Assembly (NCBI RefSeq): GCF_013868135.1 | Contig: NZ_JACEMU010000004.1 | Span: 62,001 to 126,000, forward strand | Direction: 5' to 3' | DNA length: 64,000 bases | DNA from: Paracoccus sp. S1E-3 | GTDB taxonomy: Bacteria > Pseudomonadota > Alphaproteobacteria > Rhodobacterales > Rhodobacteraceae | Shown here: piece by piece, positions 34,095 to 42,551 of the stretch | Position numbering within the stretch: the first letter of the stretch is position 1 | How the letters are laid out: each line of letters opens with the position of its first letter | Program-made: the position numbers and the translations under genes | Notes under the pieces: generated by a model | What the model saw: only the letters and a program-made list of their open reading frames with translations | The model's database searches: none | Told to the model about the DNA's origin: nothing

Positions 34095-35055
34095 GCTCGA
34101 CCGCCAGCACCTTGCCATCCTGCGCGAGGTCGACCGCACCGGATCGGTCACCGCCGCCGCCGACCGGCTGCACCTGACCCAATCGGCGCTGTCCCACACC
34201 ATCCGCAAGTTCGAGGAGCGTCACCGCATCCGGGTCTGGCAGAAGGAAGGGCGCGGTCTGCGGCTGACCCAGGCAGGCGAATATCTGCTGGCCTTGGCGC
34301 AGCGGGTGCTGCCGCAGATCGACCATGCCGAGCGCGTATTGGCCGAATTCGCCCAAGGCCATCGCGGCGCCCTGCGCGCGGGCATGGAATGCCATCCCTG
34401 CCAGCAATGGCTGATGCGGGTGGTGGGACCCTATCTGGCGGCATGGCCGGACGTGGATCTGGACCTGCGCACCGCCTTTCGCTTCGGCGGCATCGGCGCG
34501 CTTCTGGGGCACGAGATCGACCTGCTGATCACCCCCGATCCGCTGGATCTGCCGGGCATCCATTACACGCGGGTTTTCGCTTATGATCTGGTGCTGGCGG
34601 TTCCGCAGGACCACCCGCTTCAGCACGTGGCCCAGCCGCAGGATCTGACCGCCGAGACGCTGATCACCTATCCCGTCGCGCCCGAGCGGCTGGACATCTT
34701 CACCCGCTTTCTGGTCCCCGGTAACTGCCTGCCGCGCCGTCACCGCACGGTTGAGACGACCGAGATGATGCTGCAACTGGTCGCCGCCGGGCGCGGTCTC
34801 AGCGCGGTGCCCGACTGGATCCTGCGCGACGAGGGCGCGACCCTGCCGATCCGCGCCGTCCGCCCCGGCGCGGGGATCGGCATGGCGCTGCATATCGGCG
34901 TCCGTAAGGGCGAGGAGGAGATCGATTACATCGCCGGCTTTCTGGAGCTGGCGCGTCAGACCGGCGCGCAGCTTGCCGGTGCCTCCGGGGCCCGTAGCCC
35001 TCGGCCGCGCCGGTCGGAGTGCCGATCCTTTCCCGAAGCGACCGTCCCGATCTGA
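34093..35055 (+). CDS. metR: LysR family regulator, probable MetR
   Basis: The 320-residue protein has an N-terminal winged helix (HLAILREVDRTGSVTAAADRLHLTQSALSHTIRKFE, residues 5-39) and a LysR effector domain with VLAVPQDHPL and a GRGLSAVPDW motif. MetR-type proteins activate metE with homocysteine as co-inducer. Divergent placement beside metE is the main basis for the name. GAGG lies eight bases before the ATG. The last 30 residues are basic and not family-like. Confidence 0.88.
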   Translation: MLDRQHLAILREVDRTGSVTAAADRLHLTQSALSHTIRKFEERHRIRVWQKEGRGLRLTQAGEYLLALAQRVLPQIDHAERVLAEFAQGHRGALRAGMECHPCQQWLMRVVGPYLAAWPDVDLDLRTAFRFGGIGALLGHEIDLLITPDPLDLPGIHYTRVFAYDLVLAVPQDHPLQHVAQPQDLTAETLITYPVAPERLDIFTRFLVPGNCLPRRHRTVETTEMMLQLVAAGRGLSAVPDWILRDEGATLPIRAVRPGAGIGMALHIGVRKGEEEIDYIAGFLELARQTGAQLAGASGARSPRPRRSECRSFPEATVPI

Positions 35056-35362
35056 CGCCCGGCTTCAGGACATCCCCGGATGTGCAGGGGCTGGGTGGCG
35101 CCGGACCTGCCCGTCCGGCCTTGGCAGGCGCGGGGGCCAGCAAAGGCCGGGATGGGGGTGCAGGTTGATTCTGGAGGCCCAAAATACTACCGCAGCGGGA
35201 GATTTGCTGATGAATAACATGCTATTAACGGAAGTCGGACAAAATAATCCCGAATGCGTCTTGCAACTTTTCTCAAGTCGGGATCAGTCTCGGGCATGGC
35301 AGAATGCCACGAATTCAACGTGACATATCGCCACGGAGTTTCTGCATTGGCTGGAGAACCAC
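35056..35362. promoter_or_regulatory. Regulatory region of the amine oxidase module
   Basis: This 307-base interval is AT-richer than its neighbours from about 35160. It has no convincing gene. It contains a 5-3-5 palindrome TGGCA-GAA-TGCCA (35297-35309) and a short TCCCGA/TCGGGA inverted repeat upstream of it. The sequence CAGAATGCCACGAATTC (35300-35316) recurs with one mismatch before preT at 50460-50476. Confidence 0.35.
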
Positions 35363-36949
35363 ATGACAATCAATTCAAGTGGCATGTCACGCCGCGACCT
35401 TTTGACGATGGTCGGGATGACAGCGGGGGCCTCGGCGATGTATGCGGCCATGTCGGGCATGGGCTACGCCGCGACATCCGACTACAAGGGGCCGATCAAG
35501 CTGGAAGGGGACCCCAAGGGGACCTCGGTGCTGGTGCTGGGTGCAGGTCTGGCGGGGATGACCGCCGCCTATGAACTGCGCAATGCCGGCTATGACGTGA
35601 AGGTGCTGGAATACCGCGAGAAGGCCGGCGGCCGGTGCTGGACGCTGCGCGGCGGCGATACCTATACCGAACTGGGCGGCGAAACCCAGGAGGTGAAATT
35701 CGCCGAAGGGAACTACGTCAATCCCGGCCCCTGGCGCATCCCCTCGGATCACTACGCGGTGCTGGATTACTGCAAGCGCTTCGGCGTCAAGCTGGAGCCG
35801 TTCATCCAGATCAACTGGAACGCCTATCTGCATAACTCGGAGGCGTTTGACGGCAAGCCGCAGCGCTTCAAGCAGATTCAGGCCGATTATCGCGGCCAGA
35901 TCGCCGAGCTGCTGGCCAAGGCCGTTGACCAGAAGAAGCTGGACGGGCTGGTCACCGACGCGGATGCTGAAATGCTGGTCGCCTCGCTGAAGAAATACGG
36001 GGTGCTGAACGACGATCTCGCCTATGTGAAATCGGACGCGGTGTCGCTGTATCGCGGCTGGGAGAAGGATCCGGGCGGCGGCACCGAAGGGCCGGGGGTG
36101 CCTTCGGACACGATCTCGCTCAGCGACATTCTTCAGGGCCGGTTGTGGAACGACCTCATCACCGGCGAATCCATCGACCACCAGGCGGCCATCTTCCAGC
36201 CGGTCGGCGGTATGGACATGATCGCCCAGGCCTTCGCCCGCGAACTGGGCGAAGTCATCACCTATAATGCCAAGGTCATCCGCATCCGCGGCAGCGAAAC
36301 CGGCGTCGAGGCCGCCTATGTCGACAGCAATGGCGGCACCGAAGAACAGACCGTCAGCGCCAATTACTGCATCTGCACGATCCCGTTCTCGATCCTCGGG
36401 CAGATCGACCACAATTTCTCGTCCGAGATGACCGCGGCGATCGAGGATGTCTATTACGAGGCCTCGATCAAGATCGGTCTGGAATTCAAGCGCCGCTTCT
36501 GGGAACAGGACGATCACATCTATGGCGGGATCACCTATACCAACCTGCCGATCACGCTGATTTCCTATCCGTCGACCAATTTCTTCAGCGACGGGCCGGG
36601 CGTGCTGCTGGCGACCTATTCCTGGGGTGCTGCGGCCTATCAGTTCAGCGCCGTCCCACCCGCCGAACGGATCGAGCGCGCGCTGGAATTCGGGTCGCAG
36701 ATCCACCCGCAATATCGCGACGAATTCTCCAGCGGGGTGGCGGTCGCCTGGCACCGGGTGCCGTGGACGCTGGGCTGCTATGGCATCTGGCGCAATCAGG
36801 AGGAATATTACCCGATCGCCTGCCAGATGGATCAGCGCACGTTGATGGCGGGCGAGCATATCTCCTATCTGCCGGCATGGCAGGAGGGGGCGATCCTGTC
36901 GGCGCTGAACGCGATCGAGCGTCTGCACAAGCATGTCATCGGCGGCTAA
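35363..36949 (+). CDS. Tat-exported flavin monoamine oxidase family protein
   Basis: The 528-residue protein starts with a twin-arginine signal: SRRDLL at 9-14, then a hydrophobic stretch ending near AATSD. The FAD domain follows with VLVLGAGLAGMTAAYEL (GxGxxG at 60-65) and EYREKAGGRCWTLRGGD, and the C-terminal flavin motif reads LMAGEHISYLPAWQEGAI. It resembles L-amino acid oxidases and flavin monoamine oxidases, producing an imine from an amine or amino acid. Tat export means it folds with FAD in the cytoplasm and works in the periplasm. It is followed by genes for a cytochrome c and an exported RidA protein, which suggests electrons go to the cytochrome rather than oxygen. Substrate unknown. 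Confidence 0.88.
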   Translation: MTINSSGMSRRDLLTMVGMTAGASAMYAAMSGMGYAATSDYKGPIKLEGDPKGTSVLVLGAGLAGMTAAYELRNAGYDVKVLEYREKAGGRCWTLRGGDTYTELGGETQEVKFAEGNYVNPGPWRIPSDHYAVLDYCKRFGVKLEPFIQINWNAYLHNSEAFDGKPQRFKQIQADYRGQIAELLAKAVDQKKLDGLVTDADAEMLVASLKKYGVLNDDLAYVKSDAVSLYRGWEKDPGGGTEGPGVPSDTISLSDILQGRLWNDLITGESIDHQAAIFQPVGGMDMIAQAFARELGEVITYNAKVIRIRGSETGVEAAYVDSNGGTEEQTVSANYCICTIPFSILGQIDHNFSSEMTAAIEDVYYEASIKIGLEFKRRFWEQDDHIYGGITYTNLPITLISYPSTNFFSDGPGVLLATYSWGAAAYQFSAVPPAERIERALEFGSQIHPQYRDEFSSGVAVAWHRVPWTLGCYGIWRNQEEYYPIACQMDQRTLMAGEHISYLPAWQEGAILSALNAIERLHKHVIGG

Positions 36950-36974
36950 CGCCCCAGGAAAGGAGATTACAGCC

Positions 36975-37364
36975 ATGAAACGCATTTCTCTGGCGGTCTT
37001 CGCCGCGGTGACAGTGCTTGCGGGCGCGGCCTCGGCGCAGGATTTCGTCCAAAGCGGAACCGCGGCCAAACTGCCGCAGACCGAAGGCAAGGCGATCTAT
37101 AACGCCATCTGCTCGGGCTGCCATATGCCTGACGGGCAGGGCGCCGTCGGTGCGGGTCAGTACCCTGCGCTGGCGGGCAACGCCAATCTCGAGACGCCGG
37201 ATTACCCGATCTATCTGATCCTCCACGGTCAGAAGGCGATGCCGCCGGTCGGCGATGTCATGGATGACGCGCAGATTGCCGCTGTCGTGAATTACATTCG
37301 CCACAATCTTGGCAATAATTACGAAGGCGAGACAACCGCCGAAGACGTGGCCGCCGCGCGCTGA
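36975..37364 (+). CDS. Periplasmic c-type cytochrome
   Basis: The 129-residue protein has a Sec signal peptide (about 1-21, ending ASA-QD), a single haem-binding CSGCH (Cys 46, Cys 49, His 50) followed by MPDGQG, and a likely axial methionine in KAMPPVG. It fits a small class I cytochrome c. The ATG follows an AGGAGA by nine bases. It lies 25 bases after the amine oxidase gene and is its probable electron acceptor; that partnership is inference from position and shared compartment. Confidence 0.92.
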   Translation: MKRISLAVFAAVTVLAGAASAQDFVQSGTAAKLPQTEGKAIYNAICSGCHMPDGQGAVGAGQYPALAGNANLETPDYPIYLILHGQKAMPPVGDVMDDAQIAAVVNYIRHNLGNNYEGETTAEDVAAAR

Positions 37365-37402
37365 GGCGGCCGCGTGTCCAACACCTATTGAAAGGATATC
37401 AG

Positions 37403-37888
37403 ATGAAGAAATCATTTGCCCTGGCCGCCGCCCTGGCCCTGCTGCCGATGTTCGCTCAGGCGCAGGACGTGATCCGTCACAAGCTGCCCGATTCCGATTT
37501 CCCCATTGCGCGCGCGGTGGAGATCCCGGCTGGCAAGACGACGGTCTATCTCAGCGGTGCGGTGCCCTCGGTGGCTGACGCCGCCGCCGATCCGGCCACG
37601 CCCGAGGCCTGGGGCGACACCAAGACCCAGACCGTCAGCGTGCTGAACGGCATTGACGCCAGCCTGAAGGATCTGGGCCTGACCATGGGGGACGTGGTCA
37701 AGATGCAGGTCTTCCTGGTCGCGCCCGAAGGCGCCCCGGCCGATTTCGCCGGCTTCATGGAGGGCTATACCCAGTTCTTCGGCACGGCCGAGCAGCCCAA
37801 CCTGCCGGCCCGTTCGGCGATGATCGTCGATCAGCTGGTCAACCCCAACTGGCTGGTCGAGATCGAGGTCACCGCCGTCCGTCCCTGA
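37403..37888 (+). CDS. Exported RidA family protein
   Basis: The 161-residue protein has a Sec signal peptide (1-20, ending AQA) followed by a RidA domain that keeps the catalytic arginine in LPARSAMI and the glutamate in LVEIEVTAV. RidA enzymes hydrolyse reactive imines to carbonyl compounds and ammonia. The amine oxidase two genes upstream makes imines in the same compartment, so this is probably its downstream hydrolase. AAGGATA precedes the ATG. Periplasmic RidA proteins are less common than cytoplasmic ones. Confidence 0.9.
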   Translation: MKKSFALAAALALLPMFAQAQDVIRHKLPDSDFPIARAVEIPAGKTTVYLSGAVPSVADAAADPATPEAWGDTKTQTVSVLNGIDASLKDLGLTMGDVVKMQVFLVAPEGAPADFAGFMEGYTQFFGTAEQPNLPARSAMIVDQLVNPNWLVEIEVTAVRP

Positions 37889-37914
37889 TCCATTACAGGG
37901 CGACCGCAGAAATC

Positions 37915-37945
37915 AGGCGCGGCAGTCGGACTGCCGCGCCTTTTT
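37915..37945 (+). terminator. Rho-independent terminator of the amine oxidase module
   Basis: A perfect 12-bp stem, AGGCGCGGCAGT (37915-37926) with ACTGCCGCGCCT (37930-37941), has a 3-base loop and is followed by a T run (37941-37945). It closes the three-gene unit 26 bases after the ridA-like stop. Confidence 0.92.
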
Positions 37946-38021
37946 CGTTGCCGAAGGGTTTCGGGCCGCCTTATCGGAACGGCCGCCCGGCGTCATCCCG
38001 GCGGCCGCGGTCACCCGCGCC

Positions 38022-39008
38022 TTACGGCTTCAACGCCGCGTCCGTGACAACGGAGGACCAGGCCCCTTCGGGTGCCTTGGAAATCACCGGATCAGAGCCG
38101 CCCGCCATCAGAATCTTCACCGTGCGGTCGGCATCCGCCGGATCGAGCGCGCCGTCCGATCCCGCGGTCAGCTTGGCGATTTCCGACATCATGCGCTTCT
38201 GATGTTCCTCGGTCTGGGCGCCGGTCTCGTCATGTTCCAGCACGATTTCGGCGGCTTCGTCGGGATGTTCCTCGGCGTATTTCCAGCCCTCCATGCTGGC
38301 CTTCACGAAGCGGGCCATCTTGTCGACGAAGGCCGGATCAGCCAGCTTGTCCTCCATCACGTAAAGCCCGTCCTCCAGCGTCGCCACGCCTTCATCTTCG
38401 TATTTGAAGGTGACCAGCTCCTCGGGTTTCATGCCGGCCTCGATCAGCTGCCAGTATTCGTTATAGGTCATCGTGCTGATGCAGGCCGCCTGCTTCTGCA
38501 GCAGCGGATCCACGTTGAAGCCCTGTTTCAGCACCTCGACCCCATCGGCGCCGCCGGTGGTGGGCAGCCCCAGCGTCGCCATCCAGGTCAGGAACGGATA
38601 TTCATTGCCGCCGAACCAGACGCCCAGCACTTTGCCCTTGAAATCCTCGGGCGTCTTGACGCCGCTGTCGGCGCGGCAGGTCAGCATCATCCCCGACGCC
38701 TTGAAGGGCTGGGCGATATTGACCAGCGGCAGGCCCTTTTCGCGCGCCGCCAGCGCCGAAGGCATCCAGTCCACCATCACATCGGCGCCGCCCCCCGCCA
38801 TCACCTGCGGCGGCGCGATATCCGGGCCGCCGGGCTTGATGGTGACGTTCAGGTCCTCGGCCTCGTAAAAGCCCTTGTCGAGGGCGACGTAATAGCCCGC
38901 GAACTGGGCCTGGGTGACCCATTTCAGCTGCAGCGTCACATCATCCGCCGCCAGCGCCGCCGTGACCGGCAGCAGGGTTGCGGCAAGACTTGTCATCAGG
39001 GTCTTCAT
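38022..39008 (-). CDS. ABC transporter substrate-binding protein, NMT1/THI5 family (pyrimidine cluster)
   Basis: The 328-residue protein has a Sec signal peptide (about 1-21, ending ALA-AD) and the NMT1-like opening LQLKWVTQAQFAGYYVALDKGFYEAEDLNV. Unlike the ThiY-like protein at 22160 it stands in the pyrimidine degradation cluster and is not riboswitch-controlled. It probably delivers a pyrimidine base, dihydropyrimidine or related ring compound to the two permeases upstream in the operon. It is the last gene of the leftward transport operon. Confidence 0.87.
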   Translation of the reverse strand: MKTLMTSLAATLLPVTAALAADDVTLQLKWVTQAQFAGYYVALDKGFYEAEDLNVTIKPGGPDIAPPQVMAGGGADVMVDWMPSALAAREKGLPLVNIAQPFKASGMMLTCRADSGVKTPEDFKGKVLGVWFGGNEYPFLTWMATLGLPTTGGADGVEVLKQGFNVDPLLQKQAACISTMTYNEYWQLIEAGMKPEELVTFKYEDEGVATLEDGLYVMEDKLADPAFVDKMARFVKASMEGWKYAEEHPDEAAEIVLEHDETGAQTEEHQKRMMSEIAKLTAGSDGALDPADADRTVKILMAGGSDPVISKAPEGAWSSVVTDAALKP

Positions 39009-39047
39009 CTTTCGCTCCTTGTTGGCGGGGTCATGCGCGCCCCGGTG

Positions 39048-39890
39048 TTATGATTGCTTCCGCTGGCTTGGATGCCAGAAGGTCAGGCGCCGCTCGACCA
39101 GGGCGACCAGCCCGTAAAAGGCCGTTCCCGCCAGTGCCGCGACGAGGATTTCCGCCCAGACGAGGGCCAGATTCAGCTGTCCCACCGCGGTCGAGATGCG
39201 GAACCCCATGCCGCGCGTCGGACTGCCGAAGAACTCGGCCACGATAGCACCGATCAGGGCCAGCGTGGTGGCGATCTTCAAGCCGTTGAAGATGAAAGGC
39301 AACGCCGCCGGCAGCCGCAGCTTCCACAGCGCCTGCCAATAGCCGGCATTCCAGCCCGCGATCAGGTCACGCTGCAACGGGTCGGTGGCGGCAAGGCCGG
39401 CCATGGTGTTCACGAGAATGGGGAAGAAGACCATCACCACCACCACGGCAGCCTTCGATTGCCAGTCGAAGCCGAACCACATGACCAGAATGGGCGCGAT
39501 CCCGATGATCGGCAGGGCGGCGACGAAATTGCCCACCGGCAGCAGGCCGCGCTGCAGGAAGGGGCTGCGGTCGATGGCGATGGCGGTGCCGATGGCGGCC
39601 ACCGCGCCCATCACCCAACCCGAGAGTGCGCCTTTCAGGATGGTCTGGACAAAATCGCCCCAGAGCAGCGGCAGGTTGTCCGTGAAAGCCCGCGCGATCT
39701 GCGAGGGCGGCGGCAGGATCACCGGGGGGACGTTGTAGATACGGGTAATCATCTCCCACAGGATCAGGACGGTGGCCCCGAAGATCAGCGCCACCAGAAT
39801 CCGGGTCAGCCGGGTGTCGAAACGCGCCAGCCACGCGTTCAGCCCCCAGGCCCCCAGCCAGACCGCGAGGATGGGCAGCGCCGCGCTCAT
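39048..39890 (-). CDS. ABC transporter permease 1 (pyrimidine cluster)
   Basis: The 280-residue protein has about six to seven hydrophobic segments and the EAA loop DLIAGWNAGYWQALWKLRLPAALP. The ATG at 39890 overlaps the stop of the second permease as ATGA. Two different permease genes in tandem indicate a heterodimeric channel. Longer in-frame upstream sequence is a shadow of permease 2. Confidence 0.88.
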   Translation of the reverse strand: MSAALPILAVWLGAWGLNAWLARFDTRLTRILVALIFGATVLILWEMITRIYNVPPVILPPPSQIARAFTDNLPLLWGDFVQTILKGALSGWVMGAVAAIGTAIAIDRSPFLQRGLLPVGNFVAALPIIGIAPILVMWFGFDWQSKAAVVVVMVFFPILVNTMAGLAATDPLQRDLIAGWNAGYWQALWKLRLPAALPFIFNGLKIATTLALIGAIVAEFFGSPTRGMGFRISTAVGQLNLALVWAEILVAALAGTAFYGLVALVERRLTFWHPSQRKQS

Positions 39891-40750
39891 CGATCCAGCC
39901 CCATGCGGCGCAGGGTGATCCGCTCGATCCAGCCGACGATCAGCACCAGCAGCGCGGCTAGGGCCGCCGCTGTGAACAGCGCCGACCAGATCTGCACCGT
40001 CTGGCCATAATAGCTGCCCGACAGCAGCCGCGCGCCCAGACCCGCGGTGGCCCCGGCGGGCAGCTCGCCCACGATGGTGCCGACGAGGCTGGCGGCAATG
40101 GCGACCTTGAGGCTGGCGAACAGATAGGGCATCGCCGAGGGCAGCCGCAGCCGCCAGAACACCTGCGCGGCCGAGGCATTCCACGATCGCATCTGGTCCA
40201 GCTGCATCGCATCCGGGCTGCGCAACCCCTTCACCATGCCGACCAGAACCGGAAAGAAGCTGAGCCAGGCCGAGATGATCGCCTTCGGCAGCAGCCCCGT
40301 CACCCCGGCACTGGCCAGCACCACGATCACCATCGGCGCGATGGCGAGGATCGGCACCGTCTGGCTGGCCACCGCCCAGGGCATCACCGACTGATCCATC
40401 GCCCGGTTGTGCACGATGCCCACCGCCAGCAGGCCCCCCGCCAGCGTGCCGATGGCAAAGCCCGCCAGCGTCGCCGACAGCGTGACCCAGGCATGCCAGA
40501 CCAGACTGCGTTTCGAGGTGATCTTCTGCCCGGCGATGCCTTCCCACAGCCCGGCGGCGACCTGATGCGGTGCCGGCAGCACCGGGCGTTCCTGTGCCAT
40601 GGTATTGCCGATCAGCGCGGGCATGGTGGCGGTGACGCCATCGCGCTCCAGCTGCTGGCGCGCCCAGTTCATGTTCAGCCCGACCGCCGCCAGATACCAG
40701 ACCACCACGATGGCCGCCAACACGGTCAGGACGGGCAGCACGCGGGTCAT
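39887..40750 (-). CDS. ABC transporter permease 2 (pyrimidine cluster)
   Basis: The 287-residue permease has an N-terminal membrane anchor, an exposed loop with WARQQLERDG (residues 28-60) and the EAA loop QMRSWNASAAQVFWRLRLPSAMP. It is the partner of permease 1 and overlaps both the upstream acetyltransferase gene and permease 1 by four bases. Family: BPD-transport permeases of the taurine/nitrate/pyrimidine group. Confidence 0.88.
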   Translation of the reverse strand: MTRVLPVLTVLAAIVVVWYLAAVGLNMNWARQQLERDGVTATMPALIGNTMAQERPVLPAPHQVAAGLWEGIAGQKITSKRSLVWHAWVTLSATLAGFAIGTLAGGLLAVGIVHNRAMDQSVMPWAVASQTVPILAIAPMVIVVLASAGVTGLLPKAIISAWLSFFPVLVGMVKGLRSPDAMQLDQMRSWNASAAQVFWRLRLPSAMPYLFASLKVAIAASLVGTIVGELPAGATAGLGARLLSGSYYGQTVQIWSALFTAAALAALLVLIVGWIERITLRRMGLDR

Positions 40751-41193
40751 GGCGTCCCTTCCCAGAGATATTGAACATCGGGCAGGCCTTCCTCGTTCTC
40801 GCCCGCAGTGCGGGCGACCTCGCGAAAGCCTTCGCGGAGATAGAAGCGGCGCGCGCCCCGATTGGCCTGAAAGGTCCAGAGCGAGAGCCGCATTCGGCCC
40901 GTCTTCGCCGCCCCGAGCAGCGCCGCGCCGATCCTCCGACCGGGGAGGCGCATGTAGAACGAGGTGATCTCGGCCTCATCAATGGCCAGAAAGCCGGCAA
41001 CCGCGCCGCCATGCGTGGCGACGAGGACATTGCGCCGGGGGATCACGACCTCGCGGTAGCGCTGCCGGACCGCTTCGGCGCTATGGATGCGCGGCATCCA
41101 GGGGGTGGCGTCGATCCAGCCGTTCGGGATCTCCGCACAGGCACCCGCGTCCTGCGGGCGTGCCGGACGCAAGGTGGGGGCAGCGTCACTCAT
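40747..41193 (-). CDS. GNAT family N-acetyltransferase
   Basis: The 148-residue protein opens LRPARPQDAGACAEI, shows AGFLAIDEAEITSFYMRLPGRRIGAALL corresponding to the beta4/acetyl-CoA loop region, and LWTFQANRGARRFYLREGFREV, the C-terminal GNAT signature. It lies inside the ABC operon between ATPase and permease genes, overlapping both. The ATG at 41193 overlaps the ATPase stop by 8 bases; one two codons earlier is possible. Substrate unknown. Confidence 0.85.
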   Translation of the reverse strand: MSDAAPTLRPARPQDAGACAEIPNGWIDATPWMPRIHSAEAVRQRYREVVIPRRNVLVATHGGAVAGFLAIDEAEITSFYMRLPGRRIGAALLGAAKTGRMRLSLWTFQANRGARRFYLREGFREVARTAGENEEGLPDVQYLWEGTP

Positions 41194-41980
41194 AGGCATG
41201 TCCCGCGCGCAGCCCCTCGCGGACGCGGTGGGCGATGGCCAGAAATTCGGGGGAGTCGCGGATCTCCAGCGGGCGATGGCGCGGCAGGGGGCTGTCGATG
41301 ATGTCGGTGATCCGACCCGGACGCGGCGACATGACGACGATGCGGGTGGACAGATAGACCGCCTCGGGGATGGAATGGGTGACAAAGGCGATGGTCTTGC
41401 CGGTGCGCGCCCACAGCTCCAGCAGCGCCTCGTTCAGGCGGTCGCGGACGATCTCATCCAGCGCGCCGAAGGGTTCGTCCATCAGCAGGATATCGGCGTC
41501 GAAGGACAGCGCGCGGGCAATGCTGGCGCGCTGCTGCATCCCGCCGGAAAGCTGCCACGGATATTTGCCGCCAAAGCCCTTCAGATCGACCAGATCCAGC
41601 ACGCGGGCGATCCGTTCGGCCCGGTCGGGCTTCGAAAAGCCCATGATCTCCAAGGGCAGCGAGATATTCTTCGCGATCGTCCGCCACGGATACAGCCCCG
41701 GCGCCTGAAAGACATAGCCGTAGGCGCGGGCGCGGCGCGCCGCGTCCGGGGTCATGCCGTTCACGCTCAGCGCGCCGCCGGTCGGGGTTTCAAGGGCGGC
41801 GATGGTGCGCAGAAGCGTGGTCTTGCCGCAGCCCGACGGCCCGATGAAGCTGACGAAATCGCCCCGGTTGATGGTCAGATCGACGCCCTTCAGCGCATGG
41901 ACCGGGCCGTCGGCGGTCGGGAAGGTCAGGTCGATCCCGCGCGCTTCAATGACCGGATCGGCAGCATTGGCATTCGTCAT
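41186..41980 (-). CDS. ABC transporter ATP-binding protein (pyrimidine cluster)
   Basis: The 264-residue ATPase has Walker A GPSGCGKTT, a Q-loop VFQAPGLYPW, signature LSGGMQQRASIARAL, Walker B ILLMDEPFGALD and H-loop FVTHSIPEA. This is the nitrate/taurine/pyrimidine subfamily and matches the two permeases and the NMT1-like binding protein. The ATG at 41980 overlaps the VOC gene stop as ATGA; a Met five codons earlier lies in that gene. Confidence 0.92.
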   Translation of the reverse strand: MTNANAADPVIEARGIDLTFPTADGPVHALKGVDLTINRGDFVSFIGPSGCGKTTLLRTIAALETPTGGALSVNGMTPDAARRARAYGYVFQAPGLYPWRTIAKNISLPLEIMGFSKPDRAERIARVLDLVDLKGFGGKYPWQLSGGMQQRASIARALSFDADILLMDEPFGALDEIVRDRLNEALLELWARTGKTIAFVTHSIPEAVYLSTRIVVMSPRPGRITDIIDSPLPRHRPLEIRDSPEFLAIAHRVREGLRAGHAYE

Positions 41981-42393
41981 TCCGGCATATCCCACAGTTT
42001 TGGCGAGGCGAATTCGACCGAGTTTCCTGCCGGATCGCGGACATAGACCGAGCGTGCGCCATTCGGCCAGCGAAAGTCGCTCTCGACCGCGACGCCCGCG
42101 CCGGTCAGCCGGTCCACCCAGTCATCCAGCGCCGCCATGGGCACCGAAAAGCACAGATGCCCGGCCCCCTCGGCACCGTGGGGGGGCACCGGCAGGGCGT
42201 CTGGCGGGGGCGGCTCGCGCGTCGCCTCGGCGCGAAAGATCAGCACGACGGTGGCGCCGCAGCGGAAGAAGACATGCCGCCCCTCCTTGGCCGTGATGAC
42301 CTCAAGCCCGACGACGTCGCCATAGAAGCCCCGCGCGGCATCGAGATCGTCGGCATAGAGCGCGGCCTCCAGAACGCCCAGCATCGTTGGCAT
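41977..42393 (-). CDS. VOC family (glyoxalase/dioxygenase-like) protein
   Basis: The 138-residue protein has two beta-alpha-beta-beta-beta halves. LEAALYADDLDAARGFYGDVVGLEV and HLCFSVPMAALDDWVDRL are the strands and helices of the vicinal-oxygen-chelate fold, and VRDPAGNSVEFASP carries a typical metal-ligand glutamate. It precedes the ABC ATPase gene. Reaction unknown; a lyase, isomerase or resistance-type protein are all possible. Confidence 0.85.
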   Translation of the reverse strand: MPTMLGVLEAALYADDLDAARGFYGDVVGLEVITAKEGRHVFFRCGATVVLIFRAEATREPPPPDALPVPPHGAEGAGHLCFSVPMAALDDWVDRLTGAGVAVESDFRWPNGARSVYVRDPAGNSVEFASPKLWDMPE

Positions 42394-42551
42394 CAGCGCA
42401 CCCCCATCGCCGGTTTTTCCGGCCCTGGCGTGGCCCGTTTCGTCCGTGCCGACAGTGCCCGGTCAGGTGTGACGCCCGGCGCGCGGGCGATGCCGCTTTG
42501 TCCGTTGCCGCCACCGGCGACCGCAGCGCCGCTATCCGCACGCGACCGCAT

